This document shows, piece by piece, positions 34,113 through 43,955 of a stretch of 64,000 bases of DNA. Made by a program: the position numbers and the translations under genes. The notes under the pieces were generated by a model. That model was given only the letters and a program-made list of their open reading frames with translations, did not search any database and was not told where the DNA came from. The stretch comes from Nocardia acididurans (GTDB taxonomy: Bacteria > Actinomycetota > Actinomycetes > Mycobacteriales > Mycobacteriaceae): NCBI RefSeq assembly GCF_016741815.1, contig NZ_JAERRJ010000002.1, forward strand, positions 744,001 through 808,000. Direction: 5' to 3'. How positions within the stretch are numbered: the first letter of the stretch is position 1; each line of letters begins with the position of its first letter.

Positions 34113-34844
34113 ATGCACACGCCCGACCGGGCCCCACTCCCCAAAACGGTGGAACTGCTGTGGGACCGCACCGGCACGGGCACCCGCGGTCCCAAACGCG
34201 GCCTGTCCCTCGACCAGATCCTCGACGCCGCCACCGCCATCGGCGACACCGAGGGCTACACCGCGCTGTCCATGGCCCGCGTCGCCAAACACCTGGGCTT
34301 CACCACCATGTCGCTCTACCGGTACGTCGACAGCAAGGACACCCTCGTGGAACTGCTGCTCGACCGCGTCATCGGCGGACCCCCGGAACTGCCCGCCGAC
34401 GCCGGATGGCGCACCGCCCTGGAAGCCTGGGCCTGGGGCGAATACCACGCCATCCGCGCCCACGAATGGTGGCTCGACATCCCCATGACCTCACCCCCGC
34501 TGGGCCCCAACAATATGGCCTGGCTGGAAACCGGCATGTCCGCCTTCGCCGGCATCCCCATCCCCGAACCGGTGAAACTCCAACTGATCGTGAACGTTTC
34601 GCTCTCCGTCATCGGCCGCATGCGTTTCCGCCGCGACACCGCCAAACAATCCGAGGAAGTCGACTACCAGGCCATCCTGCTGCAGGTCGTCGACCCCGAA
34701 CGCTTCCCCGCCGTGCACAGCGCCATGGCCCACCGCGCCTTCGAGAGCGAGGACATCGACTGGGAGAAGGCCGATTTCGGCTTCTTCCTCGACCGGCTAC
34801 TGGACGGATACGAAGTCTTCATCGCCCGATTCAGCCGCGAATAG
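34113..34844 (+). CDS. TetR-family regulator of the ABC exporter
   Basis: A 243-residue TetR repressor with a C-terminal ligand-binding region of the TetR_C type. GLSLDQILDAATAIGDTEGYTALSMARVAKHLGFTTMSLYRYVDSKDTLVELLLDRV is the helix-turn-helix domain. The remaining helices form the ligand pocket. It is divergent from the drug-exporter genes, which it most likely represses. Its stop is 11 bp from the convergent kinase gene. Confidence 0.88.
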   Translation: MHTPDRAPLPKTVELLWDRTGTGTRGPKRGLSLDQILDAATAIGDTEGYTALSMARVAKHLGFTTMSLYRYVDSKDTLVELLLDRVIGGPPELPADAGWRTALEAWAWGEYHAIRAHEWWLDIPMTSPPLGPNNMAWLETGMSAFAGIPIPEPVKLQLIVNVSLSVIGRMRFRRDTAKQSEEVDYQAILLQVVDPERFPAVHSAMAHRAFESEDIDWEKADFGFFLDRLLDGYEVFIARFSRE

Positions 34845-34854
34845 CGGTGTGCCG

Positions 34855-37161
34855 CTACGGGATACGGTAGATCCAGTAGCGCTGATCGGCGAGTTCGCCG
34901 GTGGCCGTCCAGTGGTAGGTGCGAGCCAGGCCGTCACCGGTATAGGACTGCAACTGCGTCACCAGATCGGCCCGCGTGATCGGTCCGGATGCGATGGCGC
35001 GCAACACGATGGCGGTCAGGTCGTAGCCTTCGACCGAGTACGCGCCGACCTCGGAGCCGGTGAGCGTTTGATAGTCGGAGCGGAACTGCGCGGGGGCGGG
35101 GCCGCACATGCACGATACCGTCACGCCCGACGCCGTGGAGTCGGAGACGAAATCGGTATGGGTGCCGCCCTCGCCGGTGTAGAGCGGCACGCTCACACCG
35201 GCGTCGTGCAACTGCCGGAGCAGGGCGGCGGCTTCGGTGTACACGCCGGTGTAGACGATCGCGTCCGGCCGCACCCCGGCCACGGTGGACGCCGCCGCGG
35301 TCGCATTCTGCTCGCCGACACCGGACATCGCGCAGTCCTGCAGCACGGCCGCACCCAGGCCGGTGGTGACCTCACCGGCCAGCCGGACGCCGTACTCCGA
35401 GGCATCGGATATCACGCACACCCGGGTACGGCCCTCGGCGGTGCCCACGAAACGGCCCAGCGCGACGCCCTGCCCGTCACCGTTCGCCACGCCCTGGAAG
35501 TAGGTGCGCCAGCCGCTGCGCGCGAGATCACCGCCCGTCGCGGACGGCGTCAGAAATGGCAGCCCGGCATCGCTGAGCACCTGCCCGACGGCCTGCGTCT
35601 CCGCCGTGAACACCGGGCCGATCAGCGCCACCACCGAGGGATCGACCACCAGTGCCGGGATCACCTGTGCGGCCACCGCCGGATCACCCTGGGTGTCGAA
35701 TTCCCGCACGGTGATCTGACATTCGGGATTGCGTTCGTTGAATTGGCCGACCGCCAGATTCGCGCCATTGAGCACATTGCTGCCCAGCGTCGCGTCCGCA
35801 CCCGACATCGGCCCCGCCACCGCGATGGTCAGCGGGGCACACGCGGCGCCCGAGGTCATCGGCGGATACACACCGGACGGCCAGGAGTAATTGATCCTCC
35901 CCTGCCCATCGATCTGCCGCAGCGCCTGCATGCCCAGCATCGTCAATGCCGCACTGCCGCCCGCGGCACCGGAATCACCGGCCCGATCGGAGGAAGCGGA
36001 ATCCCTTATCGCCCAGACGATCCCGACAGTCACGGCGAGCACCACCACCAGACCCACGGCGAGCGCGATGAGCCGGCCGCGCCGACGCCCCGCAGCCCCC
36101 GGAATCTGCGTGCCTTCGGCGCTGTCGGCCGGGACCGAATTCCGCTGCGGCAGTGGGTTTTCAGCGCTGGTCGGTACCAGATCCCCCAGCGGCGGCGCAT
36201 TCTCGGCACGCGGTGGTGGTGAGGTCCGCTGTGTCGGGGCATCCTCTGCCGGGGATGGTCCGGGGGTGACCAAGGTGGGGGCGTCTTCGGGCCGGTGCGG
36301 CGAAACAGGGTGCGGCGGAGCTGGTTCGGGAGGGGCGAGCGATCCTCGTACGGCATCGACGAACTCCGTGCACGAGGTGAATCTGTCGGCGGGGAGTTTG
36401 GCCAGGGCGCGGGCCAGCACCGCGTCCATGGCGTGCGGCAGACCGGGGCGGCGCGCGCTCACCGGCGGGGGTGGGCGGTAGAGGTGGCCGGCGATGACCG
36501 CTGCGGCGTCGCCGGATTCGAAGGGGCTGGAACCGCAGAGCAGCCAGAACAGGGTGCAGGCCAGGGAGTACTGGTCGGAGCGGTGGTCCAGCGGAGCTGC
36601 CGAGAGTTGCTCCGGGGAGGCGTAGGCCAGGGTGACGGTGAGGGAGCCGGTTCTGGTGAGCTGGTTGGTGTCGCCGCGCATGCGGCCGATGCCGAAGTCC
36701 GCCAGCAGGATTCGCTCACCGTAGCCGGGGGCGGGGCGGGCGAGCATGATGTTGGCGGGTTTGACGTCGCGGTGCAGGACGCCCATCGCATGGGCGTAGT
36801 CGAGGGCTTTCGCCACCTCGGCGATGACCCATACCGCGCGCTCCGGGGGCAGGGCGGCGCGCGCCAGGGTGGAGGCGTCCGCGCCGTCGATGTACTGCAT
36901 CGAAATCCACAGGCGGTCGTCGTCGACACCGCGGTCGAAGACCGACACGATATTCGGATGATCCAACCGGGCGACGAGTTCGGCCTCGCGTTCGAAGCGG
37001 GCACGGACCTCATTGTCGGCCAGGAAATCGCGGCCCAGCAATTTCACCGCGACCAAGCGGGGCAGGCGGGGATGACGGGCCAGATAGACCTCGCCCATCC
37101 CGCCGCCACCGAGTCGCCGTTCGATGACATAACCGGCGAAGACATCACCCGGACGCAGCAT
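34855..37161 (-). CDS. Receptor Ser/Thr protein kinase with LivJ-type sensor domain
   Basis: A 768-residue transmembrane kinase. Cytoplasmic kinase domain: LGGGGMGEV glycine loop, K40, E59, HRD 130-132, DFG 155-157, SPEQL substrate-side motif. After a Pro/Ala/Thr-rich juxtamembrane region, one membrane segment lies near 362-384. The outer part (about 420-768) is a type-1 periplasmic binding domain: CAPLTIAVAGPMSG, LNGANLAVGQFNERNPECQITVREFDTQGDP, VALIGPVFTAETQAV, GLPFLTPSATG. Related proteins in actinomycetes bind amino acids or other small molecules. Ligand binding outside the cell could control phosphorylation inside. ATG at 37161 follows GAGGGGG. Confidence 0.9.
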   Translation of the reverse strand: MLRPGDVFAGYVIERRLGGGGMGEVYLARHPRLPRLVAVKLLGRDFLADNEVRARFEREAELVARLDHPNIVSVFDRGVDDDRLWISMQYIDGADASTLARAALPPERAVWVIAEVAKALDYAHAMGVLHRDVKPANIMLARPAPGYGERILLADFGIGRMRGDTNQLTRTGSLTVTLAYASPEQLSAAPLDHRSDQYSLACTLFWLLCGSSPFESGDAAAVIAGHLYRPPPPVSARRPGLPHAMDAVLARALAKLPADRFTSCTEFVDAVRGSLAPPEPAPPHPVSPHRPEDAPTLVTPGPSPAEDAPTQRTSPPPRAENAPPLGDLVPTSAENPLPQRNSVPADSAEGTQIPGAAGRRRGRLIALAVGLVVVLAVTVGIVWAIRDSASSDRAGDSGAAGGSAALTMLGMQALRQIDGQGRINYSWPSGVYPPMTSGAACAPLTIAVAGPMSGADATLGSNVLNGANLAVGQFNERNPECQITVREFDTQGDPAVAAQVIPALVVDPSVVALIGPVFTAETQAVGQVLSDAGLPFLTPSATGGDLARSGWRTYFQGVANGDGQGVALGRFVGTAEGRTRVCVISDASEYGVRLAGEVTTGLGAAVLQDCAMSGVGEQNATAAASTVAGVRPDAIVYTGVYTEAAALLRQLHDAGVSVPLYTGEGGTHTDFVSDSTASGVTVSCMCGPAPAQFRSDYQTLTGSEVGAYSVEGYDLTAIVLRAIASGPITRADLVTQLQSYTGDGLARTYHWTATGELADQRYWIYRIP

Positions 37162-37263
37162 CGAGCCCCCTCGGGATTCCGCAACGTCTCGAACGGTACA
37201 CCGCGCCGTACCCACCGGCAGGGGATCGACGGCCCGAACCGGACCCGGGCGCGACGCGCCGGG

Positions 37264-39483
37264 TCATCCGACGCGATACAGCCAGATTCGGGGATCGGTG
37301 AGCTCACCGGTCTCGGTCCAGGAGTAGGGGCGCGCCAAGCCCTCACCTCGATAGCGCTGGAGATAGGCGAGCAGGTCCGGGCGGGTGGCATGGCCGGACG
37401 CGATGCCGCTCAGCACGATGGTGGCCAGGTCGTAGGCCTCGACCGAGTAGACGCCGGGGGGACGGGCGAGCAGGGCTTCGTAGTCGCCGCGGAACGCGGA
37501 CGGGATCGGGGCGCAGGGGCAGGAGAGGATCGAATCGCGGCCCGCCGCGCCGACGGCGGTGGCGAAGGCCGGGTCGTGCGCGCCGTCACCGGAGAAGAAG
37601 GGGGCCGTGACACCCGCTCGGCGCAGGGCCAGCAACAGCGGAGCAGCCTCGGTGTAGGAGCCGCTGTAGTAGACCGCGTCGGGCGCGGAGGCCGAGATGT
37701 TCGCTATCGCGGTGGCAGAGTCCGCGCCGAGCGGGATGGTGGCCGAGCAGGAAACGTCTGCGGCCGAGGCCAATCCGGCTGTCACCGCGGAGGCGAGCGA
37801 GAGACCGTACTCGGTGTCGTCGGACAGTACGCAGACGCGGTGGTAGCCGACGGTTCCGGTCAGATAGCCGCTCACGGCCGGGGCCTGGGCGTTGTATCCC
37901 GCCAGGCCGCGGAAGAATCCCCGCCAACCCGATTGGGACAGCGCCGGATTGCTCGCCGACGGGGTCAGGAACGGCAAGCCCGCCTCGGAGAGATACGCGC
38001 CGGCGGACGCCGTCTCCGCCGAGAAGACCGGGCCGATCAGCGCCACGATCGACGTGTCCTGAATGATCTGCGGGACAAGCTGTGCCGCGACCTCCGCCGA
38101 ACCGGTGGTGTCGAACTCCCGGATCGTCACGGGGCAGGCCGGATTCGCCTTCGCGAAATGTTCTACGGCGAGACGCAGGCCACCGAATACGTTGCGGCCC
38201 AGGGCTTCATCCGTGCCGGACAGCGCACCGGCCATGGCGATCGTCGCGGGTGCGCAGGTCGCGCCGGAGACGAGTGGCGGATACGGGCCGGGAGTAGCCC
38301 CGGTGATCACATTGCCCTGCCCGTCGAGCTGCGCGAGCGGCTGGAAACCGCCGTATGCCGCCGCCACCTCGGTCGCGGGGGCGGAGGTGGCGCTGTTCGA
38401 CGGCGCGGTGGACGTGCGCGGGGCCGCCGTATCCGGTGACTCGGAACCCCTTGTCAGCCAGACGATTCCGAGGACAGCGGTGAGTGTCACCACCACCCCG
38501 ATCACCCCGGCCTTGCGCCGGTCCCACCGCCCCTGCCGTGCCGAGGACCGGGCGGCGCTCCCTCGCGCTCTCGGCTTGCGCGCGGAATTCGACTGCGGCA
38601 CACCTTTCTTCACGCCGTCGGCTCCCGGACGCGGAGGCGCGGTGAAACCGGCCGACAGCAATGCCCGCGTCGCCGTATCAGCGAATTCCGCACAGGAGGT
38701 GAATCTCTCGTCCGGATTCTTGGCCATGGCGCGCGCCAGCACCGCGTCGAGCGCCCGCGGCACTGTCGCCCGCCGCTCATGCGCGGACGGGGGCGGCAGC
38801 CGCAGATGCCCGGCGACGATCTCGGCCGCGTTCTCCGACTCGAACGGGGTCGACCCGCACAGCAGCCAGAACAGCGTGCACGCCAGCGAATACTGATCCG
38901 ACCGCCGATCGGCCCGCCCACTCGACAACTGCTCCGGCGACGCGAACGCCACACTCACCGTGGGCGCACCGGCGCGGGTCAGATCCTCGGTACCGCCGCG
39001 CAATCGCCCGATACCGAAGTCGGCCACCATGATTCGCGCCCCGTACCCGGGCGAGGGCCGGGCCAGCATGATGTTGGCCGGCTTCACATCCCAGTGCAGC
39101 ACCCCCATCGAATGCGCGTAATCGAGCGCCTTCGCCGCCTCACTGACAATATGCACCGCCCCGGCGGGCGGCAGCACCGTGCAATCCACCGTCGACGCAT
39201 CCACCCCCTCGATGAACTGCGCCGCAATCCACAGCCGATCCCCCTCCACCCCCCGATCCACCACCGGCACGATATTCGGATGATCCAGCGGCGCGACCCG
39301 ATCGGCCTCCTGCTCGAACCAGGACCGCACCCCCGCATCCGCCCCGAACTCCCGGCTCAGCACCTTCACCGCAACAACCCGCGCCAACCGCGGATGCCGC
39401 GCCAGATACACCTCCCCCATCCCCCCACTGCCCAACCACCGCTCGATGACGTACTCAGCGAATACTTCACCAGCGCACAGCAT
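37264..39483 (-). CDS. Receptor Ser/Thr protein kinase with HWD in the catalytic loop
   Basis: A 739-residue tandem paralogue of the next kinase, with the same order: kinase (LGSGGMGEV, K40, DFG 155-157), a basic/Ser-rich linker, one membrane segment, then a LivJ-type binding domain (CAPATIAMAGALSGTD, LAVEHFAKANPACPVTIREFDTTGSAEV, VALIGPVFSAETAS). Catalytic-loop HRD is HWD: residue 131 is Trp (TGG, a single C-to-T change from CGG). The catalytic Asp and Lys remain, so activity may persist without RD-type activation-loop control. Upstream sequences share GGATTCC and AACGGTAC with its twin, supporting tandem duplication. ATG at 39483 is preceded by AGGGGGC. Confidence 0.88.
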   Translation of the reverse strand: MLCAGEVFAEYVIERWLGSGGMGEVYLARHPRLARVVAVKVLSREFGADAGVRSWFEQEADRVAPLDHPNIVPVVDRGVEGDRLWIAAQFIEGVDASTVDCTVLPPAGAVHIVSEAAKALDYAHSMGVLHWDVKPANIMLARPSPGYGARIMVADFGIGRLRGGTEDLTRAGAPTVSVAFASPEQLSSGRADRRSDQYSLACTLFWLLCGSTPFESENAAEIVAGHLRLPPPSAHERRATVPRALDAVLARAMAKNPDERFTSCAEFADTATRALLSAGFTAPPRPGADGVKKGVPQSNSARKPRARGSAARSSARQGRWDRRKAGVIGVVVTLTAVLGIVWLTRGSESPDTAAPRTSTAPSNSATSAPATEVAAAYGGFQPLAQLDGQGNVITGATPGPYPPLVSGATCAPATIAMAGALSGTDEALGRNVFGGLRLAVEHFAKANPACPVTIREFDTTGSAEVAAQLVPQIIQDTSIVALIGPVFSAETASAGAYLSEAGLPFLTPSASNPALSQSGWRGFFRGLAGYNAQAPAVSGYLTGTVGYHRVCVLSDDTEYGLSLASAVTAGLASAADVSCSATIPLGADSATAIANISASAPDAVYYSGSYTEAAPLLLALRRAGVTAPFFSGDGAHDPAFATAVGAAGRDSILSCPCAPIPSAFRGDYEALLARPPGVYSVEAYDLATIVLSGIASGHATRPDLLAYLQRYRGEGLARPYSWTETGELTDPRIWLYRVG

Positions 39484-39566
39484 TGCGCCCCCTAGGATCG
39501 GCGGATTCCAGAAAACGGTACGCCGATCCCCCCGCCCACAACCGCTATTCGATGGCTATTCGGTGG

Positions 39567-39749
39567 TCAGCGGGCTCGACGACCGAACGGAACACCGCAA
39601 ATCTCCCGAGGATCGGTCACCCTCAGATCCCCGAGAAACCCCCGCGCACTCTCGACCACGAAATCGGCGGGCCCGCCCGCCTGAACACCCAGCCCCATCC
39701 CGAGCCCGGCCCCCTGCGGCTCGCTGTCATCGACGAAATCGATATACAT
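39567..39749 (-). CDS. Small hypothetical protein
   Basis: A 60-residue protein that I do not recognise: YIDFVDDSEP at the start, then GVQAGGPADFVVESARGFL. The ATG at 39749 is preceded by GGAAG 5 nt upstream. It follows the next gene by 10 bp, so the two look like a small operon. Composition and codon use fit coding DNA, but no domain is visible. Confidence 0.45.
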   Translation of the reverse strand: MYIDFVDDSEPQGAGLGMGLGVQAGGPADFVVESARGFLGDLRVTDPREICGVPFGRRAR

Positions 39750-39759
39750 CGTCTTCCAG

Positions 39760-39999
39760 TCACTGCCCTTGCGGCGCGTGCGCGTAGGAGCCGATACCGC
39801 CGCCCGCATAGTCACTGTGAACCAGGCACAGCAGCACCTTCAGCGCCTGATCGCGAACCTGATCGTCACAATCGGCGGCAGCCAATGCCGCAGCGAGCCT
39901 GGTGATCTCGGTAAGACGAAGAGCGAATCCGCTGCGGTGCTCACTGTCGGAAAAGGAATCCGGGTGCTCGAGCGCACTGCGCTCGTCGAATGCACTCAC
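39760..39999 (-). CDS. Small hypothetical protein
   Basis: A 79-residue protein with a charged N-terminus (MSAFDERSALEHPDSFSDSEHR), a helix (LRLTEITRLAAALAAADCDD) and a C-terminal YAGGGIGSYAHA. I recognise no family. It starts at 39999, between the der terminator and the second kinase gene, and is followed by the 60-residue gene. Confidence rests on length, composition and the paired layout. Confidence 0.45.
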   Translation of the reverse strand: MSAFDERSALEHPDSFSDSEHRSGFALRLTEITRLAAALAAADCDDQVRDQALKVLLCLVHSDYAGGGIGSYAHAPQGQ

Positions 40000-40075
40000 C
40001 GGGCGAGGGAAGACTCGATTCTCTTGATCACCCCGCGGGTTCGGGAGCCATTGCAGCGGTCCGGAAGCCAGCGGG

Positions 40076-40100
40076 CCCGAGCCGACCGTGTCGGCTCGGG
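40076..40100. terminator. Terminator downstream of der
   Basis: CCCGAGCCGAC and GTCGGCTCGGG form a perfect 11-bp stem with a 3-nt loop, 17 bp past the der stop. It ends the scp-rluB-cmk-der operon. Confidence 0.75.
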
Positions 40101-40117
40101 CCTTTGTGGTGACCGAT

Positions 40118-41530
40118 TTACTTCTTGCGGTCCCGCTTCTCGCGGACGCGCACGTTGACGCGGACCGGGGAGCCGTCGAAGTTGAACTCCTCGCGCAGCT
40201 TTCGCTCGATGAAGCGGCGGTAGCCTGCCTCGAGGAAGCCGGTGGTGAAGAGGACGAACGTCGGCGGGCGGGTGGACGCCTGGGTGGCGAACAGGACTCG
40301 GGGGAGGCGGCCGCCGCGCATGGGGGGCGGGGTGGCGGCGATGACCTCTTTGAGCCAGTTGTTCAGGCGGCCGGTGGAGATGCGCTTGTCCCAGGATTCC
40401 AGGGCGGTTTCCATTGCGGGGACGAGCTTTTGGACGGCGCGGCCGGTGTGGGCGGAGATGTTGACGCGCTGTGCCCAGCGGACCTGGACCATTTCGCGGT
40501 CGATCTCGCGCTCCAGCATTTCGCGGCGGTCCTCGTCGACCAGATCCCACTTGTTGTAGGCGATCACGAGGGCGCGGCCGGTTTCGGCGACCATGCTGAT
40601 CACGCGCAGGTCCTGCTCGGTGATCGGCTCGGAGGCGTCGATGAGCATGACCGCCACCTCGGCGGCCTCGATGGCCGACTTGGTGCGCAGCGAGGCGTAG
40701 AACTCGTGGCCGCTGGCATTGCCGACCTTGCGGCGCAGACCGGCGGTATCGACGAACTTCCAAGGCTTGCCGCCCAATTCGACCAGCGAGTCGACCGGGT
40801 CGACAGTCGTGCCCGCCACATTGTGGACGACCGAGCGCTCCTCACCCGACAGCTTGTTGATCAGGCTGGACTTGCCGACATTCGGCTTGCCGACCAGCGC
40901 CACCCGGCGCGGGCCGCCGTGCAGGCCCGAATCCTCACGCGGGGTTTCGGGCAGCACCGCGAGCACATCGTCGAGCAGGTCACCGGTACCACGGCCGTGC
41001 GCGGCCGACACCAGGCGCGGCTCGCCGAGACCCAGCGACCACAGCTCGGCGGCATCGGCCTCGAGCTTCTGGTTGTCGACCTTGTTGGCGACCAGGATCA
41101 CCGGAGTCTTGGAGCGGCGCAACACCTTTGCCACCGCTTCATCGGTGGAGGTCGCGCCGACGGTCGCGTCCACGACCACCAGAATGGCGTCCGCGGTGCG
41201 CATGGCGACCTCGGCCTGCCGGGCCACCGACTGCTGCAGCCCCTTGGCGTCGGGCTCCCAGCCGCCGGTGTCCTGCACCAGGAAGCGGCGACCGGCCCAG
41301 GTGGCCTCATAGGAGATGCGGTCGCGGGTCACGCCCGGGATGTCCTCGACCACCGCTTCGCGGCGGCCCAGAATCCGGTTCACCAGAGTGGATTTGCCGA
41401 CATTCGGGCGGCCGACGATGGCCAGCGTGGGCATCGCCACATGCTCGGCATCCTGCTCACCCTCGAATTCGGCGATCTCCCAATCGGTTTCGTCGCTCCA
41501 GATGCCGTCACCTGCGAAGGTGTCCGTCAC
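40118..41530 (-). CDS. der: Ribosome-assembly GTPase Der
   Basis: A 470-residue tandem GTPase required for 50S subunit assembly. Two G domains are present: [12 protein letters not shown] with DIPGVTRD in the first, and [12 protein letters not shown] with [12 protein letters not shown] in the second; the KH-like C-terminal domain ends at [12 protein letters not shown]. The first 35 residues are an acidic actinobacterial extension. GTG at 41530 overlaps the cmk stop and has AGGAGG 6 nt upstream. Order cmk-der matches Rv1712-Rv1713. Confidence 0.97.
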   Translation of the reverse strand: MTDTFAGDGIWSDETDWEIAEFEGEQDAEHVAMPTLAIVGRPNVGKSTLVNRILGRREAVVEDIPGVTRDRISYEATWAGRRFLVQDTGGWEPDAKGLQQSVARQAEVAMRTADAILVVVDATVGATSTDEAVAKVLRRSKTPVILVANKVDNQKLEADAAELWSLGLGEPRLVSAAHGRGTGDLLDDVLAVLPETPREDSGLHGGPRRVALVGKPNVGKSSLINKLSGEERSVVHNVAGTTVDPVDSLVELGGKPWKFVDTAGLRRKVGNASGHEFYASLRTKSAIEAAEVAVMLIDASEPITEQDLRVISMVAETGRALVIAYNKWDLVDEDRREMLEREIDREMVQVRWAQRVNISAHTGRAVQKLVPAMETALESWDKRISTGRLNNWLKEVIAATPPPMRGGRLPRVLFATQASTRPPTFVLFTTGFLEAGYRRFIERKLREEFNFDGSPVRVNVRVREKRDRKK

Positions 41531-42264
41531 TGCCCGCCTCCTGCCGAAATCTGCTGTGCCACAACCCGGTACAGCTCGTCGATGACCTCGTCCTTGTTCA
41601 GGTCGCTGGTGTCCACCAGGATCGCGTCCTCGGCGGGACGCAGCGGGGACACCTTGCGCGTGGAATCGAGGTTGTCGCGGCGCTGCACATCGGCCAGCAC
41701 CGCCTGATAGTCGTCGCCCCGGCCCTCGGCGATGTTCTGGGCATTGCGACGCGCAGCGCGCGCCTCCGCGGACGCGGTCAGGTAGATCTTCACATCGGCG
41801 TCGGTCAACACCACCGTGCCGATATCCCGGCCCTCCACCACGATCCGGCCCGAGGTCGCGGCGATATCACGCTGCAGCGCGACCAACTGGTCACGCACCT
41901 CCGGCACGGCCGACACCGCGGACACCGCCTTGGTGACCTCGTTGCCGCGGATCTCCGAGGACACATCCTCACCGTCGAGCAGGATGACCTCCCGGCTCGG
42001 ATCGGTGCCGATGGTCAACGGCAGCTCCTTCACCGCCACCACGATCGCGGCCGCGTCGTCCAGGTCCACGCCGCTGCGCAGCACACGCAGCGTCGCCACC
42101 CGGTACATCGCGCCGGTATCGAGATAGCGGGCCTCGAGACGGGTCGCCAACAGGCGCGACACACTCGACTTGCCGGTGCCCGACGGGCCGTCCATGGCGA
42201 CGACCAGCGACGCACTGCCGGTCAGCGCGCCGGTCGCGTCGATCAGACTTCCCACACCGTTCAC
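41527..42264 (-). CDS. cmk: Cytidylate kinase
   Basis: A 245-residue CMP/dCMP kinase that uses [21 protein letters not shown] is the P-loop, [15 protein letters not shown] and [32 protein letters not shown] are the CMP- and ATP-site motifs. [26 protein letters not shown] is the usual C-terminal block. GTG at 42264 overlaps the rluB-like stop. It supports nucleotide supply in the same operon as der. Confidence 0.97.
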   Translation of the reverse strand: MNGVGSLIDATGALTGSASLVVAMDGPSGTGKSSVSRLLATRLEARYLDTGAMYRVATLRVLRSGVDLDDAAAIVVAVKELPLTIGTDPSREVILLDGEDVSSEIRGNEVTKAVSAVSAVPEVRDQLVALQRDIAATSGRIVVEGRDIGTVVLTDADVKIYLTASAEARAARRNAQNIAEGRGDDYQAVLADVQRRDNLDSTRKVSPLRPAEDAILVDTSDLNKDEVIDELYRVVAQQISAGGGQ

Positions 42265-43943
42265 AACGACACCGCCTCGTAAAGCTTCCCGATTTCGTCA
42301 CGGCCCAGCGCACGCAGCGTGCCCGGCCGCTGATCGCCCAGTGCGATCGAGCCGATATGAGTCCGAACCAGCGCGGTCACCGGGTGACCGACACCCGCCA
42401 GCAGGCGGCGCACGATGTGCTTGCGGCCCTCGTGCAGGACCACCTTCACCAGCGACTTGCCATTGCCGACCTCGAGCACCACGAACTTGTCGACCTTCGC
42501 GGGGCCGTCCTCCAGCTCGATGCCGTCGCGCAGCTGCTTGCCGACGACGCGGTAGTCGACCTCGCCGTTGACGGTGGCCAGGTAGGTCTTGGAGACCTCG
42601 TAGGAGGGGTGCATGAGGCGGTGCGCCAGCTCGCCGTCATTGGTGAGCAGCAGCAGGCCCTCGGTGTCGGCGTCCAGACGGCCGACGTGGAACAGACGCT
42701 GACCGGCGGTGACCCGTTCCGCGACGATATCGCCCACGCAGGGGCGGCCCATCTCGTCGGACATGGTGGACTGCCAGCCCTTGGGCTTGTTCAGCGCCAG
42801 GTAGACCTGCTCGTCGCGGACGACGACACGCACGCCGTCGACGCGGATGACCGCGGTCTCCGGGTCGATGCGCAGGCCCTGCTCACGCACGATCACGCCG
42901 TCGACCTCGATGCGGCCGGAATCGATCATCTCCTCGGCCGCGCGGCGCGACGCCACACCGGCCTTGGCGAGCACCTTCTGCAAGCGCTCACCCTCGCCCC
43001 AGGGGAGCTTCTTCAGCTCCTTGTTCTCGGGGACCTCGACGTTCTGGCGACGCGCGGGCTTGGCATTGCTCAGCAGCACCGACGCGGGGGCACTGCGATC
43101 CGGCTTCGGCTGCTGCTTCTTGGCCTTGGGCGACGTGGTCGCCGCGAACGGACGGCCACCGCCGATCCGGCCGCGATCGGCATTGCGGTCGTGCCCGAAA
43201 CCGGCGCGATCGGGACCATATCCGGTGCGGCCCTGCGTGTTTCGCGAATCACCGGTACGGCCACCGGCCGCACCGCGACCCTGTCCACGCGAGTCGGAAC
43301 CACCGCGCGAGCCGCCACGCGAACCGTACGAATCCGAACCACCGCGCGAGCCGAAATCTCCACCGCGCGAACCGAAATCGGAGCCGCCACGCGAGCCGCT
43401 GCCACCGCGGGACGGCGCCCCGCCGCGACCGCCCGCGTTGCCACGCGAACCGCCGAAGGAGCCCGACCCGCCGCGCGAACCGCCGAAGGAGCCCGACCCG
43501 CCGCGCGAGCCCGCGCCACCGCGCGAACCGCCGTAGGAATCAGAGCCGCCGCGCGAATCCGAGCCGCGCGAACCGCCGTACGATCCCGAGCCGCCCCGGG
43601 AGCCGCCCCGGGAGCCGCCGCCGCGCCCGCCGTCACGGGAATCCGAGCCGCGCGAACCGTACGAGCCGGAGTTGCCGCGCGAACCATACGAATCGGAGCC
43701 GCCGCGCGAGCTTCCACCGCGCGAGCCGCCGTAATTGTCGGAGCCGCGCGAGCCGCCGTAGGCTCCAGCGCCGCCGCGCGAGCCGTACGAATCGGCGTTG
43801 TCGCGCGATCCCCCATACGAGTTGCCGCCGCGGGCTCGATCGGACCTGTCGGTCCGGCCGCGGGCGGGGCGCGAACCGCTGGACGGTTCGCCTCCACGTT
43901 GTCTACGTTCCGGTGTGCCATCTCGGCGAGCGGGTGTATTCAC
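42261..43943 (-). CDS. RluB-like 23S rRNA pseudouridine synthase with long RGG-rich N-terminal extension
   Basis: A 560-residue RsuA-family pseudouridine synthase. The mycobacterial counterpart (Rv1711-type) is about half this length, so the first 290 residues are extra. Residues 40-230 are almost only Gly, Arg, Ser with Tyr, Asp and Asn in [12 protein letters not shown]-type repeats. The S4 domain starts near 325 ([21 protein letters not shown]). The catalytic Asp lies in [18 protein letters not shown] near 421; [11 protein letters not shown] is the other motif. It modifies a uridine in the peptidyl-transferase region of 23S rRNA by family analogy. RGG repeats likely bind RNA or form condensates. 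GTG at 43943. Confidence 0.92.
   Translation of the reverse strand: MNTPARRDGTPERRQRGGEPSSGSRPARGRTDRSDRARGGNSYGGSRDNADSYGSRGGAGAYGGSRGSDNYGGSRGGSSRGGSDSYGSRGNSGSYGSRGSDSRDGGRGGGSRGGSRGGSGSYGGSRGSDSRGGSDSYGGSRGGAGSRGGSGSFGGSRGGSGSFGGSRGNAGGRGGAPSRGGSGSRGGSDFGSRGGDFGSRGGSDSYGSRGGSRGGSDSRGQGRGAAGGRTGDSRNTQGRTGYGPDRAGFGHDRNADRGRIGGGRPFAATTSPKAKKQQPKPDRSAPASVLLSNAKPARRQNVEVPENKELKKLPWGEGERLQKVLAKAGVASRRAAEEMIDSGRIEVDGVIVREQGLRIDPETAVIRVDGVRVVVRDEQVYLALNKPKGWQSTMSDEMGRPCVGDIVAERVTAGQRLFHVGRLDADTEGLLLLTNDGELAHRLMHPSYEVSKTYLATVNGEVDYRVVGKQLRDGIELEDGPAKVDKFVVLEVGNGKSLVKVVLHEGRKHIVRRLLAGVGHPVTALVRTHIGSIALGDQRPGTLRALGRDEIGKLYEAVSL
43255..43830 (-). repeat. RGG/SYGSRGG low-complexity repeat in the rluB-like gene
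   Basis: Imperfect tandem repeats of GGC-CGC-GGC-TCG-type codons encode [10 protein letters not shown] and [10 protein letters not shown] units; the unit [11 protein letters not shown] occurs twice in direct succession near 43445-43505. The DNA repeats are in frame and keep multiples of three, suggesting expansion or contraction by slippage or unequal exchange. Confidence 0.85.
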
Positions 43944-43955
43944 GTTGTCCTAGTT

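Noticed and set aside
40000-40075. Possible tRNA upstream of der terminator
   Set aside because: A GGGTTCGGG segment resembles a T-arm, but no acceptor stem or anticodon stem could be folded.
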